Part shown: in pieces, positions 25,092 to 33,021 of the stretch
Position numbering within the stretch: the first letter of the stretch is position 1
Layout: the number at the start of each line of letters is the position of its first letter
The notes under the pieces: generated by a model
Told to the model about the DNA's origin: nothing
What the model saw: the letters and a program-made list of their open reading frames with translations, nothing else
Databases searched by the model: none
Source of the DNA: Halobacteriales archaeon QS_5_68_33
Lineage (GTDB): Archaea; Halobacteriota; Halobacteria; Halobacteriales; Haloarculaceae
Direction of reading: 5' to 3'
Assembly (NCBI GenBank): GCA_003023785.1
Contig: PXRS01000043.1
Span: 1 to 40,163, forward strand
Length of the DNA stretch: 40,163 bases
Position numbers and translations under genes: made by a program

Positions 25092-26597
25092 ATGACGAAG
25101 CAACTCACGCGACGCCGCCTGCTCGCTTCGGTCGGGGGGCTCGCCGGGCTCGCGCTCGGCGGGACGGCCGGAGCGGTCCCCTCCCGCGCGGACAGCACGG
25201 ACGAACTCCCCGTCCGGTGGAACCGTACGTACGCCTCGAACACGCTCAACAGCGCCGTGACGGCGCTCGAACGCGACGGCCAGTACGTCGCCCTCGGCGC
25301 GACCGGCCCCGGGGCCGACGAGACGACCGGCTGGCTGTTCGGGGTCGACGCCACCTCCGGCGAGGGCCAGTGGCAGACGCGGGTCGAGAACCCCGACCTC
25401 GACAGGCAGCCGTCCTTCCAGCGGCTCGTGGAGGCGCCCGACGGCGACGGGTTCGCCCTCGTCGGGATCCAGCTCGCAGAGGGCACGGCGGCGCTGGTCA
25501 GGACCGGCCCCGAGGGCGAGGTCGACTGGTGGGAGAGTTATGAGGCAGCGACCGACACCGAAGAGGGGACACTCTTCTCGTCGTCGCTGGTCCCCCTCGA
25601 GGAGGGGTACGTCCTCGGGGGCTACTCGATCGCCGGCCAGACGATCGACGCGGTCGCGATCCGGGTCGGGGCCGACGGGACCGAGCAGTCCCGGACCACC
25701 CTGTTCGACGACGAACAGTCGACGATGCTCCACGCCGTCCCCGACGGCGAGGGGGGACTGGTCGGCGTCGGCCAACTCCAGGAACGGACGACGGCCACCG
25801 ACGAGCGGCCGCAGGTCCGCGGGGTGGTCTTCCGCCTCGCCGCCGACCTGACGGTCCAGTGGAGCCAGGAGTTCACGCCGCCGGCGGACGGCGGGGAGTT
25901 CCGGACGACCCAGTTGGCCGCGGTCACGAAGACCGCAGACGGGTACGCCGCCGTCGGGCGGGCCGTCTCGCAGAGCGCCGAGTCCTCGTTCGGGTGGGTG
26001 CTCGTGGTCGACGACTCCGGATCCGGCCGGGTGAACCGCCTGCTCGAACCCAGTCAGTTCACCTCGCTGACCGGCGTCACCGAGGCTGCCGACGGACTGA
26101 CCGTGGTCGGGCAGCTGCGCGAGTCCGTGACCGCCCAGTCGGCCACCGGCTGGGTCGCCGAACTCGACGAGAACGGCGAGGGTCGGTGGAGCAAGGAGTT
26201 CTCCCGGGCGGCGGTGAACAACCTGACGGACGTGGTCGCGACCAGCGACGACGGCGTCGCCGCGGTCGGCACCGCACAGGCCGAGTCCCAGGACGCCGAC
26301 CCGCGGACCCAGGGCTGGGTCGTCAAACTCGGCGGCGAACCGGCGCCGTCCGTCACGCCGACGCCCGACGGGAACACCTCGACACCGACCCCGACGCCGA
26401 CCGACACGCCCGAGCCGACGGTGACCCGGACGCCGACCCCGACCCCGACGCCGATGACGACGCCGACCCGAACGCCACCGGCCACGGAGACGGCGACCGA
26501 CACCACCTCCGGGTCCGGTCCCGGATTCGGCGTCGTCGGGACGCTCGCGACGCTCGGCATCGGCGCACTCTCCCGGCGGATCTCACGGGGAGAGTGA
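25092..26597 (+). CDS. Tat-exported propeller-like protein with PGF-CTERM anchor
   Basis: This 501-residue surface protein starts with a twin-arginine signal (LTRRRLLASVGGLAGLALGG). Residues 35-415 hold repeated beta-propeller-like units ending in GWLFGVDATSG, GWVLVVDDSGSG, GWVAELDENGEG and GWVVKLGGEP. A Thr/Pro-rich stalk of about 55 residues follows. The C-terminus has the PGF-CTERM signal GSGPGFGVVGTLATLGIGAL plus a basic tail. Archaeosortase A should cut there and lipidate the protein, anchoring it with its N-terminal domain outside. Ligand unknown. Confidence 0.88.
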   Translation: MTKQLTRRRLLASVGGLAGLALGGTAGAVPSRADSTDELPVRWNRTYASNTLNSAVTALERDGQYVALGATGPGADETTGWLFGVDATSGEGQWQTRVENPDLDRQPSFQRLVEAPDGDGFALVGIQLAEGTAALVRTGPEGEVDWWESYEAATDTEEGTLFSSSLVPLEEGYVLGGYSIAGQTIDAVAIRVGADGTEQSRTTLFDDEQSTMLHAVPDGEGGLVGVGQLQERTTATDERPQVRGVVFRLAADLTVQWSQEFTPPADGGEFRTTQLAAVTKTADGYAAVGRAVSQSAESSFGWVLVVDDSGSGRVNRLLEPSQFTSLTGVTEAADGLTVVGQLRESVTAQSATGWVAELDENGEGRWSKEFSRAAVNNLTDVVATSDDGVAAVGTAQAESQDADPRTQGWVVKLGGEPAPSVTPTPDGNTSTPTPTPTDTPEPTVTRTPTPTPTPMTTPTRTPPATETATDTTSGSGPGFGVVGTLATLGIGALSRRISRGE

Positions 26598-26705
26598 ACG
26601 CCCTGACCGCGCCGGTCCGGGCCGTCTCGCTCCCGTGGTTCGTCCGGAGGCCCAGTTCCGCGACGGCGTCCACGCGGTCGCGCCAGTCGTGGACGACAGT
26701 CGGGA
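26598..26705. other. intergenic region, possible minus-strand relic
   Basis: A short minus-strand frame (VDAVAELGLRTNHGSETART) looks coding-like but has no start and no recognised family. Otherwise only the minD-like promoter was seen. Confidence 0.25.
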
Positions 26706-26711
26706 TTTATT
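26706..26711 (+). promoter_or_regulatory. TATA-like box for minD-like gene
   Basis: TTTATT lies about 28 bp before the ATG at 26737, as expected for a leaderless haloarchaeal transcript. Confidence 0.55.
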
Positions 26712-26736
26712 TGACTGGCTATCCTATCCCCGTCAC

Positions 26737-27549
26737 ATGTCCGGGTACGTATGTGCAGTCGGGGGCGGCAAGGGCGGTGTCGGAAAGAGCGCAGTCGCCG
26801 TCAACCTGGGGGCGGCGTTCCGGCAACGAGGGCTCGACGCAGTCGTCGTCGACGCCGACCTCGGGATGGCGAACCTGGGCACGTTCCTCGGACTCGAGCA
26901 CGGGACCGGGCTCCACGAAGTGTTGAGCGGCGACGCGACGCTCGAGGACGCGGTCGTCGAAACCGCCGGCGGGTTGCCCGTAGTCCCGGGCAACGAGTCG
27001 CTGACGGCGTTCGCCGACGCCGACCCGGCCGAACTCGGGAACGCCCTCGAACGCCTCAAAGCGGAGTACGAAGTCGTCCTCGTCGACACGCAGGCAGGTG
27101 TCGCCCACAGCGTCGCGGTCCCGCTGGGCCGGGCCGACGGCGTCGTCCTCGTCGCGACGCCCGACGCCATCGCGACCGCCGACGCGGGAAAGACAGCGGC
27201 CCTGGCCAGGGAGGTCGACACGCCGATCACCGGCATCGTCCTCAACCGGGTCCGCGACGACGACGCGGTCGGGGAGGCGACCAGTGACCTGTCCGCCCCG
27301 ACGCTCGCGGTCGTCCCGGAAGCGACGATGGACAGCGAGCAACCGGTCGTCGTCACCGCGCCCGAGAACCCGGCCGCGACCGTTCTGGACGGACTGGCCG
27401 GCGCGCTCGAACCCCTCGTCACCCGGGACCTGTCCCACGAGGCGTTCGACCCGGAAACGCAGGTAGCGCCCGACGGCCCGACCGGCACCGCCGAGGAGGG
27501 GTCGGACGCGGACGACTCCGACGACGAAGTGTTCAGCATGTTCAACTGA
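26737..27549 (+). CDS. MinD/ParA-like P-loop ATPase
   Basis: This 270-residue protein has the deviant Walker A GGKGGVGKSA (signature lysine 12, Lys17). The second motif is VVVDADLGMANL and Walker B is VVLVDTQAGV. VLNRVRDDD marks the base-binding region. It belongs to the MinD/Mrp/ParA group, of which haloarchaea carry several paralogues used for positioning and motility rather than FtsZ placement. The C-terminal 45 residues are acidic and end DDEVFSMFN, without an obvious amphipathic membrane helix. No partner gene is adjacent. Confidence 0.88.
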   Translation: MSGYVCAVGGGKGGVGKSAVAVNLGAAFRQRGLDAVVVDADLGMANLGTFLGLEHGTGLHEVLSGDATLEDAVVETAGGLPVVPGNESLTAFADADPAELGNALERLKAEYEVVLVDTQAGVAHSVAVPLGRADGVVLVATPDAIATADAGKTAALAREVDTPITGIVLNRVRDDDAVGEATSDLSAPTLAVVPEATMDSEQPVVVTAPENPAATVLDGLAGALEPLVTRDLSHEAFDPETQVAPDGPTGTAEEGSDADDSDDEVFSMFN

Positions 27550-27604
27550 CGCGCGAGGCCGCGGGACGGGCCGTTTCTGGAGGGCCCCGCATCCCCCGTC
27601 AAAC

Positions 27605-27797
27605 GGTAGTGTTCAGATAAGCCGCCAGAATGAGAGCGATATTTCGAGACAGCGTGAAAGCCCCGAGCCGTTCGACTCGGGCGGTTCGCTGTCGCCGAAA
27701 ATGCAGTGAGGAGCGCAGCGAGCCCCTCGACCGGAGCCAGCGGGGGCTTTCACGCTGTCTGCGGTAGTCGCAGCTGAACTCTTATCTGAATAGTGCC
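27605..27797. mobile_element. IS6-like non-autonomous element (193 bp) with hairpin core
   Basis: Ends are GGTAGTGTTCAGATAAG and (rc of right) GGCACTATTCAGATAAG, like the TTCAGATAAG ends of haloarchaeal IS6-family elements. Flanks CGTCAAAC (27597-27604) and CGTCGAAC (27798-27805) form an 8-bp duplication with one mismatch, the IS6 length. Inside, GACAGCGTGAAAGCCCC (27649) and its complement near 27752 make a long hairpin with a second inverted pair GAGCCGTTCGACTCGGGC. It has no transposase. Confidence 0.82.
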
Positions 27798-27975
27798 CGT
27801 CGAACCGTCGAAAGTTTAATATCAGATAATTATAGATACTGATCCGCATGTACGGTGCAGGCGGTCCGGGCAACGGGACGGTTCGGAATCGATTCGTCGA
27901 CCAACGCGGGCGCTCCGGGGTGGACGCCGCCGGAGGGCACACCTGGGTACGCTCCCCGACGGAGGGGGTGTGGCC

Positions 27976-29550
27976 ATGACACCGGACGTATCGGAGACGG
28001 TATCGCAGTTCCGCGAGGAGATGGACACGACGGTCACGGGCGTCACGCTCGGCGTCCTGGCGGTGTTCGTCGCCGTCCGGTTCGCGTTCCCGAACGCCAT
28101 GACGAGCCAGGTCATCCCCCAGGTCAGGGGGACGATGCTGGACGCGTTCGGCTGGCTGTTCCTCACGCTGATGGTGCTGTTCGTCCTGTTCGCGCTGGTC
28201 GTCATCGTCGGGCCCTGGGGAAGCATCCGGCTGGGCGGTCCCGAGGCGGAACCGAGCTACTCGTATCCGGCGTACCTCGCGATGTTCTTTTCGGCGGGCA
28301 TCGCGGCCGGGATCGTCTTCTGGGCGCCGGCCGAGGCGCTGTTCCACTACGGTTCACCGCCGCCGTTCGTCGACGCGGCGGCCTCGTCGCCGGGCGCGGC
28401 CAGCGGCGCATTGCAGACGGTCTTTTTCCACTGGGGGATCTCGGCCTGGAGCGCGTACGTGGCCGTCGGGTTGCCGATCGCCTACTACGCCTACAACGAG
28501 GGTGCACCCCTCCGGGTATCGACGCTCCTGCGGCCGTTCCTCGGGAGCGACACGGCCGACCACCCGGTCGCGAAACTCGTCGACGTGCTCGCGGTCTTCG
28601 CCACGATCGGCGGCGTCGCCACCTCCGTCGGGTTCGTCGGGAACCAGTTTCTCACCGGGATCGAGTACCAGTGGGACGTGGCGACCTCGAACGTCGACGT
28701 GTTCGTTATCATCGCCGGCCTGACGGTCGTGTTCACCGTCTCGGTCATCACCGGCGTCAAGCGCGGCATCCGGCGGATCGCGGGCGTCAACGTCGTGCTG
28801 TTCGCGGTGATGGCACTCGCCGTGCTGCTGGTCGGCCCGACTGCGACCATCGTCACCGACGGCGCGCTCGCGATGGGCACCTACCTCCTCGAGTTCGTGA
28901 CGATGAGCTTCGGGCCGTTGCTCGGGGCCGGCGGTGGCGGCTGGTTCGACACGTGGACGCTGTTTTACTGGGTGTGGTGGTTCTCGTGGGCGCCGTTCGC
29001 CGGGCTCTTTCTGGCGTCGATCTCCAGGGGGCGCACGCTCCGGACGGTCACCGCCACGGGCGTGCTCGCCTCGGCGCTGGCGACGGTCGTCTGGTTCGCC
29101 ATCATCTCCACGACCTCGCTGCACCTCCAGACCAGCGGGGCCGCCGACATCCTCGGCGTCGTGGGAGAGGAGGGCTACGCCGTCGCGGCGTTCCCGATGT
29201 TCGAGGCCCTTCCGGGTGGCGGGCTCCTCGTATTCCTGTTCTTCGCGCTGATAATTACCTGGATCGTCACGTCGGCGGACACGTCGACGCTCACGGTCGC
29301 GATCCTCGGCACGAAACCGGGCGTCGCCCCCGAGACCGGGAGCCGCATTTTCTGGGGCGTCCTCCAGGGCGCGTTCGGGTTCGGCCTCATCGTCGTCGGT
29401 GGCGGTAACGCCCTGCAGTCGGCCGCCGTGATCACCGGCGGCCCCTTCGGCGTCATCGCCCTCATCGGGGTTGTCGGCCTCATCTGGACCGTCTACGACA
29501 CCGAAGCCGCGGGTGAGGGCACCCCCGGGGTCAAGTCCGGAGACGACTGA
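27976..29550 (+). CDS. BCCT family transporter
   Basis: This 524-residue, 12-helix secondary transporter of the betaine/choline/carnitine family moves quaternary-ammonium osmolytes, usually with sodium. The signature is FYWVWWFSWAPFAGLFLAS followed by ISRGRT. AMFFSAGIAAGIVFWAPAEA is the glycine stretch of helix 3 and FFHWGISAWSAYV follows. The ATG at 27976 was preferred over GTG two codons upstream. The AT-rich stretch 27818-27845 (TTTAATATCAGATAATTATAG) probably holds the promoter, immediately after the IS6-like element. Uptake of betaine as compatible solute is likely. Confidence 0.92.
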   Translation: MTPDVSETVSQFREEMDTTVTGVTLGVLAVFVAVRFAFPNAMTSQVIPQVRGTMLDAFGWLFLTLMVLFVLFALVVIVGPWGSIRLGGPEAEPSYSYPAYLAMFFSAGIAAGIVFWAPAEALFHYGSPPPFVDAAASSPGAASGALQTVFFHWGISAWSAYVAVGLPIAYYAYNEGAPLRVSTLLRPFLGSDTADHPVAKLVDVLAVFATIGGVATSVGFVGNQFLTGIEYQWDVATSNVDVFVIIAGLTVVFTVSVITGVKRGIRRIAGVNVVLFAVMALAVLLVGPTATIVTDGALAMGTYLLEFVTMSFGPLLGAGGGGWFDTWTLFYWVWWFSWAPFAGLFLASISRGRTLRTVTATGVLASALATVVWFAIISTTSLHLQTSGAADILGVVGEEGYAVAAFPMFEALPGGGLLVFLFFALIITWIVTSADTSTLTVAILGTKPGVAPETGSRIFWGVLQGAFGFGLIVVGGGNALQSAAVITGGPFGVIALIGVVGLIWTVYDTEAAGEGTPGVKSGDD

Positions 29551-29606
29551 CACGTCTGACCGACCCGATAGTTATTTTAGGCATAATTCGCAATATATCG
29601 GAACGC

Positions 29607-29828
29607 ATGGCTGGAGTGTTCGACCAGTTCACGGAATCGTCGAAAGCAGTGGTACTCGCGGTGTGGACCCTGTCGGGCGCGCTGCTGGGACTGGCGTTCC
29701 TGTTCCCGGACGTCGGCCGGTCGCTGACCGCAGGGCTGTTGATCCTCGCCACGATGGTGTTCATCGGGTCCGGACTGGTGTACCTGTCGCTGTTGCCGGT
29801 GGCGGCCGACGAACAGGCGAGCGTCTGA
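29607..29828 (+). CDS. small two-helix membrane protein
   Basis: This 73-residue protein has helices at about 17-33 (VLAVWTLSGALLGLAFL) and 41-65. It has no motif. It follows the BCCT gene by 56 bp but has its own AT-rich promoter region (TTATTTTAGGCATAATT, about 20-40 bp upstream). CCGATA and TATCGG flank that region as an inverted pair. It may be an accessory of the transporter; this is only positional. Confidence 0.6.
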   Translation: MAGVFDQFTESSKAVVLAVWTLSGALLGLAFLFPDVGRSLTAGLLILATMVFIGSGLVYLSLLPVAADEQASV

Positions 29829-29978
29829 CCGGGCGCTCGCGGGTCGCCGGGCGCGGCCGGGAGCGACTGCTGTTGCGCGAGTGCCGCCTAGCAGTCGCGA
29901 CGCCACCACGGCACACTCCGGGCCGACAAGGACACGACCGCGACCCCGTGTTAGGGACGTGATGTGTCCGGCGCTGGC
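29829..29978. other. intergenic region, nothing recognised
   Basis: GC-rich spacer between the small membrane protein and the element upstream of hmgA. No conserved frame, repeat or promoter was recognised. Confidence 0.35.
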
Positions 29979-29981
29979 TGA

Positions 29982-30059
29982 TACTGCCGGCTGTAACCTC
30001 GTGAAGAGATCCGCCGCCCCGGGGTGGCGACATTCTTTTCGGACTTACAGCCGGCAGTA
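29982..30059. mobile_element. family II inverted-repeat element (copy 2, 78 bp)
   Basis: A perfect 15-bp terminal inverted repeat TACTGCCGGCTGTAA / TTACAGCCGGCAGTA surrounds a centre with CCGCCGCCCCGGGGTGGCG. It is flanked by TGA at 29979-29981 and TGA at 30060-30062. It ends about 22 bp upstream of the hmgA TATA-like box. Confidence 0.9.
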
Positions 30060-30083
30060 TGACTGTGCTGACGGGACGGCAAC

Positions 30084-30088
30084 TATTA
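30084..30088 (+). promoter_or_regulatory. TATA-like box for hmgA
   Basis: CTATTAGG with TATTA at 30084-30088 lies 27 bp before the hmgA ATG, so the message is probably leaderless. The preceding mobile element supplies the sequence just upstream of the BRE. Confidence 0.5.
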
Positions 30089-30112
30089 GGAGCGTCGCCC
30101 GCCAGTCCGTGC

Positions 30113-31387
30113 ATGACCGACTCGGAGCGCTCGCCCGAAGCCGACGCCGAAGCGTCGTCCGGCAACGGCGACGCGAACGCCGACCCCGGCACGCTGGCCG
30201 ACCGCGTCGAAAACGGCGAATTGCGGCTGTACGAACTCGACGACCACGCCGACGCCGAGACGGCCGCGACGGCCCGTCGACTGGTGGTCGAGCGCCGGAC
30301 GGGCGTCGACCTCTCGGCGACCGGCGACTACGCCTTCGCCGCCGAGAAGGCCCGGTCGAACATCGAGAACATGGTTGGCGGGGTGCAACTCCCGGTCGGC
30401 GTCGCCGGCCCCGTCGCCGTCCACGGCGAGGCCGCCGACGGCGACTACCACCTCCCCATCGCCACCACGGAGGGGGCGCTGGTCGCCAGCGTCAACCGCG
30501 GGTGTTCGACCATCGCCGCCGCCGGCGGCGCCACCGCCCGCGTCACGAAACGTGGCATGACCCGCGCGCCGGTCTTCAGCGTCGACGATGTCGCTGAGGG
30601 CGCCGAAGTCATCGAGTGGGTCCGGGAGAACGAGGGCCGCCTCGCGGCGGTCGCCGAGGAGACCACCCGCTTCGGGGAACTCCAGGAGGTCACCCCATAC
30701 ATCGTCGGCGACGACGTCTTCCTGCGGTTCTCGTATCACACGGGCGACGCCAACGGGATGAACATGGCGACCATCGCGACCCGGCCGGCCGCCGAACTCG
30801 TCGAGGAGGAGACGCCGGCGTCGCTGGTCGCTCTCTCCGGAAACCTCTGTGTCGACAAGAAACCGGCCGCGATCAACGCCGTCGAGGGGCGGGGCCACAC
30901 GGTCACCGCCGACGTCACGGTCCCCCGCGAGACGGTCGAGGAGCGACTCGATACGACGCCCGAGGCCATCGAGGCGGTCAACACCCGCAAGAACCTCGTC
31001 GGGTCGGCCAAGGCGGGGAGTCTCGGCTTCAACGCCCAGGCCGCGAACGTGGTCGCCGGCGTCTTCATCGCCACCGGCCAGGACGAGGCCCACGTCGTCG
31101 AGGGTTCGAACTGCATCACGACGGCCGAGGCCCGCGAGGACGAACTCTACGCGAGCGTGAGCCTCGCCAGCCTCCAGGTGGGCACCGTCGGCGGCGGCAC
31201 GGACCTCGCGACACAGTCGGAGGCGCTGGAACTCGTCGGCCTCGCGGGCGGGGGTGACCCGCCCGGGGCGAATGCCGACGCCTTCGCCGAGGTGGTCGCC
31301 ACCGGCGCGCTCGCCGGCGAACTCTCCCTGCTGTCGGCGCTGGCCTCGCGGCACCTCTCCAGCGCCCACGCGGAACTGGGCCGGTAG
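30113..31387 (+). CDS. hmgA: hydroxymethylglutaryl-CoA reductase (class I)
   Basis: This 424-residue enzyme makes mevalonate from HMG-CoA with NADPH, the committed step of archaeal isoprenoid lipid synthesis. Motifs: ENMVGGVQLPVGVAGPV, ATTEGALVASV (catalytic Glu), DKKPAAIN (Lys), GDANGMNMATIAT (Asp; most family members have GDAMGMN), NAQAANVV, GTVGGGTDLATQ and a C-terminal His in SSAHAELGR. The N-terminal 30 residues are an acidic extension. Its upstream region carries a mobile element close to the promoter, which could affect expression. Confidence 0.95.
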   Translation: MTDSERSPEADAEASSGNGDANADPGTLADRVENGELRLYELDDHADAETAATARRLVVERRTGVDLSATGDYAFAAEKARSNIENMVGGVQLPVGVAGPVAVHGEAADGDYHLPIATTEGALVASVNRGCSTIAAAGGATARVTKRGMTRAPVFSVDDVAEGAEVIEWVRENEGRLAAVAEETTRFGELQEVTPYIVGDDVFLRFSYHTGDANGMNMATIATRPAAELVEEETPASLVALSGNLCVDKKPAAINAVEGRGHTVTADVTVPRETVEERLDTTPEAIEAVNTRKNLVGSAKAGSLGFNAQAANVVAGVFIATGQDEAHVVEGSNCITTAEAREDELYASVSLASLQVGTVGGGTDLATQSEALELVGLAGGGDPPGANADAFAEVVATGALAGELSLLSALASRHLSSAHAELGR

Positions 31388-31406
31388 GGGGTATCGGAGA
31401 CGGGAC

Positions 31407-31440
31407 CGTCGGCGATACCGACGCCGCCGGCGATACCGGC
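31407..31440 (+). terminator. paired short hairpins after hmgA
   Basis: CGTCGG-cgata-CCGACG (31407-31423) and GCCGG-cgata-CCGGC (31426-31440) are two adjacent stem-loops with the same loop, 20 bp after the stop. There is no poly-T tract, so a terminator role is only possible; RNA stabilisation is an alternative. Confidence 0.35.
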
Positions 31441-31539
31441 GGATTCCACTTCCGTCGCGGGTCTGGCTGGCGCTTACGGTCGTCGCGGCCAACGATTCGG
31501 GTGGCGTCCGCCCGGGAGCACCGGCGGGCGTCCCCACCC

Positions 31540-31686
31540 ATGAGCGAGTCCACCGACAGCGGCCCGTCGACGCGGGCCCCGAACCCGACCGTACTGCGCA
31601 CCACCCGGCTGTTGCGGCTGGCGAAACTCGCGGCGACGACGCTCGCCGCGCTCGTCACCATCGCAGCGGCGCTGGGGTGGCTCTGA
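31540..31686 (+). CDS. small single-helix membrane protein (48 residues)
   Basis: The frame reads MSESTDSGPSTRAPNP, then a basic stretch and one helix LAATTLAALVTIAAALGWL ending at the stop. The layout of a polar N-terminus and a single C-terminal helix is common among haloarchaeal small proteins. Its TGA stop lies 7 bp before the TGA target of a family III element. Confidence 0.5.
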   Translation: MSESTDSGPSTRAPNPTVLRTTRLLRLAKLAATTLAALVTIAAALGWL

Positions 31687-31695
31687 CGGCCCTGA

Positions 31696-31879
31696 TACGG
31701 CCGACTGTAGCTGTGTCCCGGTGATTCGCCGGGCGGGCGAATCCCGGAAATGACTGATACTGTCGGACACAAGTAATACCACGTTCGATGTCTGTTTCGG
31801 GGCCTTTTCGACATTTCGTCCCTGACAGGCGGAACGCTTGTTCACGAGCTTGTGTCCGACAGTATGACAACCGACCGTC
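31696..31879 (+). mobile_element. family III element (copy 2) split by a family I element
   Basis: TACGGCCGACTGTAGC at the left and GACAACCGACCGTC at the right belong to one family III element, with GGTGATTCGCCGGGCGGGCG in the centre as in the reverse complement of 15440-15518. It is flanked by TGA at 31693-31695 and 31880-31882. The right arm is interrupted after GAC by the family I element at 31758-31864. Confidence 0.88.
31758..31864 (+). mobile_element. family I inverted-repeat element (copy 3, 107 bp), nested
   Basis: Ends are TACTGTCGGACACAAGT / GCTTGTGTCCGACAGTA. Flanking TGA triplets at 31755-31757 and 31865-31867 collapse to a single TGA in the uninterrupted family III sequence (GACTGACAACCG). 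The interior matches the copy at 4170-4277, for instance CGTTCGATG and GCTTGTTCACGAG-like words. Confidence 0.92.
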
Positions 31880-31955
31880 TGACGGCACCGACCGCGACCC
31901 ACGCCCGCCCCCGACGGCGACAACCGTTTTGTCTCCCCTCCCCTCTCTCCCGGTA

Positions 31956-32351
31956 GTGAAATACGGGTTCGCCGACCGGCGGTTCATCCACGCGGCGCTC
32001 GCGGGCGTGATAGCGCCGGCCGCCACCATCCGGCTGGTCGCGCTCGCGGTAGCCCACGGGTTCCTCTCCCGTCGCGCGGCCATAGCACTGCTGGTCTGTG
32101 GCCCCCTCGCCCTCGCGCTGGCGCTGCTCGTCGCGGCCTGGCGGCTGGGCTGTGCCGGCTGGGACCCCCTCGACCGCGTGCGCTCCCGCCCGACGGCCCG
32201 CGAGACCCTCCCCGAGGAGTACCACGACGGCCTCTCGGCGGCGACCCTCGACCAGACCGCCACGGAGGGCGCGGTCCCGACCCGCCTGTTTCTCTACGGC
32301 CTGCTGTACGCCGTCGTCGTCCCGGTCGCGACGCTGGCCGTGATGCTCTGA
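31956..32351 (+). CDS. three-helix membrane protein, unknown
   Basis: This 131-residue protein has a GTG start (VKYGFADRRFIHAALAGV). Helices lie near 12-33, 41-62 and 110-130, with an acidic loop PTARETLPEEYHDGLSAAT between the second and third. No family is recognised. Its TGA stop is followed directly by TACGG, possibly a remnant of the stop-codon-targeting elements, but no right end was found. Confidence 0.6.
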   Translation: MKYGFADRRFIHAALAGVIAPAATIRLVALAVAHGFLSRRAAIALLVCGPLALALALLVAAWRLGCAGWDPLDRVRSRPTARETLPEEYHDGLSAATLDQTATEGAVPTRLFLYGLLYAVVVPVATLAVML

Positions 32352-32420
32352 TACGGTAAAGCCCCAGTGCAGACTCATCGAAGCGAGGTCGTCGGACCGA
32401 ACGAAGCAGGGCGGGGTAGT

Positions 32421-32969
32421 TTACACCAGCCGGTAGACGCCGCGGCTCTCGGTCGCCTCGCCCGCCCGGAGGAGCTTTTCGAGCGCTTTCCGGGTGTACT
32501 CATCGGGGACGCCCCGCTCGCTTGCGTATGCGACGACGTCGTCCTCGGTGGGGTCGTCGAGTTCGCGGAGCGCGGCCCGGACGGTCTCCTGGCGGTTGCG
32601 CCCGCCGCCTGCCTCGGTGGCGCGCTCGCCGGCCGCGGCCGCCTCGTCGGCGTCAACGCCCGAGGCTTCGAGGTACTCCGCGTCGTCGGGGCCGACCTCG
32701 TCGACGTACTCCTCCATCTCGGCGAAGGAGTCCAGTTCGGCGAACGCGTCGCCCTGGCCCTGCCGGTTGGCGAGGATCGAGGCGCGCACCTCGCGAGCAT
32801 GGTCCTCCTCCTCCGTGGAGACGAACTTCCGGCGCTTGGCGTAGGGCCGGCGCTTCCCACAGCGTGGGCACTGGCTCGTCTCGGGCCGCCCCTCGACGAC
32901 CCAGAGCATGTCGCACTCGCTACAGCCGACGACGGCGTACACGTCCGGTGGTTTCTCCGCCTCGAACAT
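32421..32969 (-). CDS. DUF5817-like zinc-ribbon protein with wHTH-like C-terminus
   Basis: This 182-residue protein starts MFEAEKPPDVYAVVGCSECD. The N-terminal zinc ribbon is CSEC … CPRC within GCSECDMLWVVEGRPETSQC and PRCGKRRPYAKRRKF. The middle is acidic and helical, and the C-terminal part (VRAALRELDDPTEDDVVAYA … SRGVYRLV) resembles a small winged helix. The ATG at 32969 is preferred over an upstream start because family members begin there. It may act in RNA or DNA processing; function unknown. Confidence 0.75.
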   Translation of the reverse strand: MFEAEKPPDVYAVVGCSECDMLWVVEGRPETSQCPRCGKRRPYAKRRKFVSTEEEDHAREVRASILANRQGQGDAFAELDSFAEMEEYVDEVGPDDAEYLEASGVDADEAAAAGERATEAGGGRNRQETVRAALRELDDPTEDDVVAYASERGVPDEYTRKALEKLLRAGEATESRGVYRLV

Positions 32970-33021
32970 GAACTCTCGGACTGAACAGAACGGTGATTGG
33001 TCCGGGTGTGCCACGTATCAT

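Noticed and set aside
32375-33021. Continuation of the FAH frame as a 440-residue protein
   Set aside because: After GTPAG the sequence has no FAH similarity and runs out of frame through the zinc-ribbon gene, so it is read-through of GC-rich DNA.
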